A stretch of 5,108 bases of DNA. Origin: a bacterium. Lineage in GTDB: Bacteria; CSSED10-310; JAJRTK01. A program made the translations under genes and the position numbers. The stretch covers positions 1-5,108 of the forward strand of contig JAJRTK010000478.1 in the NCBI GenBank assembly GCA_024278345.1, written 5' to 3'. This document shows positions 4,745-5,108 of the stretch, in pieces. The number at the start of each line of letters is the position of its first letter. Positions within the stretch are counted from its first letter, which is position 1. Below the pieces are notes generated by a model. It had not been told where the DNA came from, did not search any database, and saw only the letters and a program-made list of their open reading frames with translations.

Positions 4745-5108
4745 TGGAAAACATCAATAAGGACTACAGCCGCACCGTGGTTCTCTTCGCCCTCGTCTCA
4801 GTGGGCTTCACCGTCACGCTCGCCGTGGCGCCACTAAGAGACGCTTGGACATCCTGGCGGCAAACTCAGGGGGAGTACGTCGAAGAGGCCAGGACCCGTG
4901 GATTCGGAGCCAACTTCACCGTGGGGATCCGACAGATCTGGAACGAAGAGCTGGGAATCGTGGACCGTTGTGTCACTTGCCACCTGGGGATGGGAGACGA
5001 CACTCCCCTGCCCGGACAGGCTCTTTTCGAAGAGCATCCGCCCATTCCCCATTCGACTCGAGCCTTTGGCTGCACCACCTGCCACCGGGGGCAGGGCTGG
5101 GCCACCAA
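4744..5108 (+). CDS. Membrane-anchored multihaem cytochrome c, N-terminal part (truncated by window end)
   Basis: 121 codons plus two bases are visible, with no stop before the edge. It begins at ATG 4744, sharing one base with the preceding TGA, with GAGGGG (4730-4735) eight bases upstream. Residues 11-30 form a hydrophobic segment after a short N-terminus containing K6 and R10, most likely an uncleaved anchor placing the rest outside the cytoplasmic membrane. Two haem c attachment motifs are present, CVTCH (76-80) and CTTCH (110-114), each with GC-rich, Gly-rich surroundings (RCVTCHLG, GCTTCHRGQG). Such proteins often carry more haems further on. By position it replaces cytochrome f or c1 as electron acceptor of the Rieske protein. 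The number of haems and full length cannot be judged here. Confidence 0.9.
   Translation, partial: MENINKDYSRTVVLFALVSVGFTVTLAVAPLRDAWTSWRQTQGEYVEEARTRGFGANFTVGIRQIWNEELGIVDRCVTCHLGMGDDTPLPGQALFEEHPPIPHSTRAFGCTTCHRGQGWAT

Noticed and set aside
1-5108. CRISPR arrays, tRNA or rRNA genes, insertion sequences
   Set aside because: No regularly spaced repeats, no tRNA-like cloverleaf or rRNA sequence recognised, and no transposase frame or terminal inverted repeats seen.

Overview
The window holds one same-strand (+) gene cluster for a Rieske/cytochrome b respiratory complex, preceded by about 350 bases of apparently non-coding DNA rich in regulatory-looking structure. Gene order is: FAD/iron-sulfur NAD(P)H oxidoreductase of the GltD type with an N-terminal receiver-like domain (351-2642); Rieske 2Fe-2S protein (2773-3258); four-helix cytochrome b6-type subunit (3270-4049); cytochrome b C-terminal (subunit IV-like) protein (4046-4744); and the start of a membrane-anchored multihaem cytochrome c (4744 onward, cut by the window end). 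The last four genes are separated by 11 bases or overlap by 4 and 1 bases, so they almost certainly share one transcript. A 130-base gap with a stem-loop over the stop codon separates the flavoprotein gene from the rest.

Organism: a GC-rich Gram-negative-type bacterium with Tat export and c-type cytochromes. A split cytochrome b, a multihaem cytochrome c in place of cytochrome f or c1, and an attached GltD-like flavoprotein resemble Rieske/b clusters from Planctomycetota (anammox bacteria), Nitrospirota, NC10, Verrucomicrobiota, Acidobacteriota and deltaproteobacterial lineages. I cannot choose among these from sequence alone.

Upstream region (1-350): I see no credible complete gene. There is a very good -24/-12 (sigma-54, RpoN) promoter match at 264-279. 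It would start transcription near 291, giving a leader of about 60 bases before the ATG at 351. A long imperfect inverted repeat (139-190) is centred about 126 bases upstream of that start, where enhancer-binding activators usually sit. Two further dyads lie over the start point (285-307) and just before the ribosome binding site (319-336).

How the genes would work together: the Rieske protein and the two cytochrome b proteins form a quinol-oxidising core, and the multihaem cytochrome c accepts or relays electrons on the outer face of the membrane. The flavoprotein, with FAD, an NAD(P) site and several iron-sulfur motifs, has no membrane segment and probably docks on the cytoplasmic side. It could connect NAD(P)H with the quinone pool or with the b haems. 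Sequence details that differ from textbook b6f complexes include no cysteine at the haem c_i attachment site, an APWY instead of PEWY Qo motif, and Phe instead of Tyr in the Rieske second box. Together they suggest a low-potential quinol such as menaquinone. The most unusual features are the degenerate receiver domain fused to the flavoprotein and the predicted sigma-54 control.
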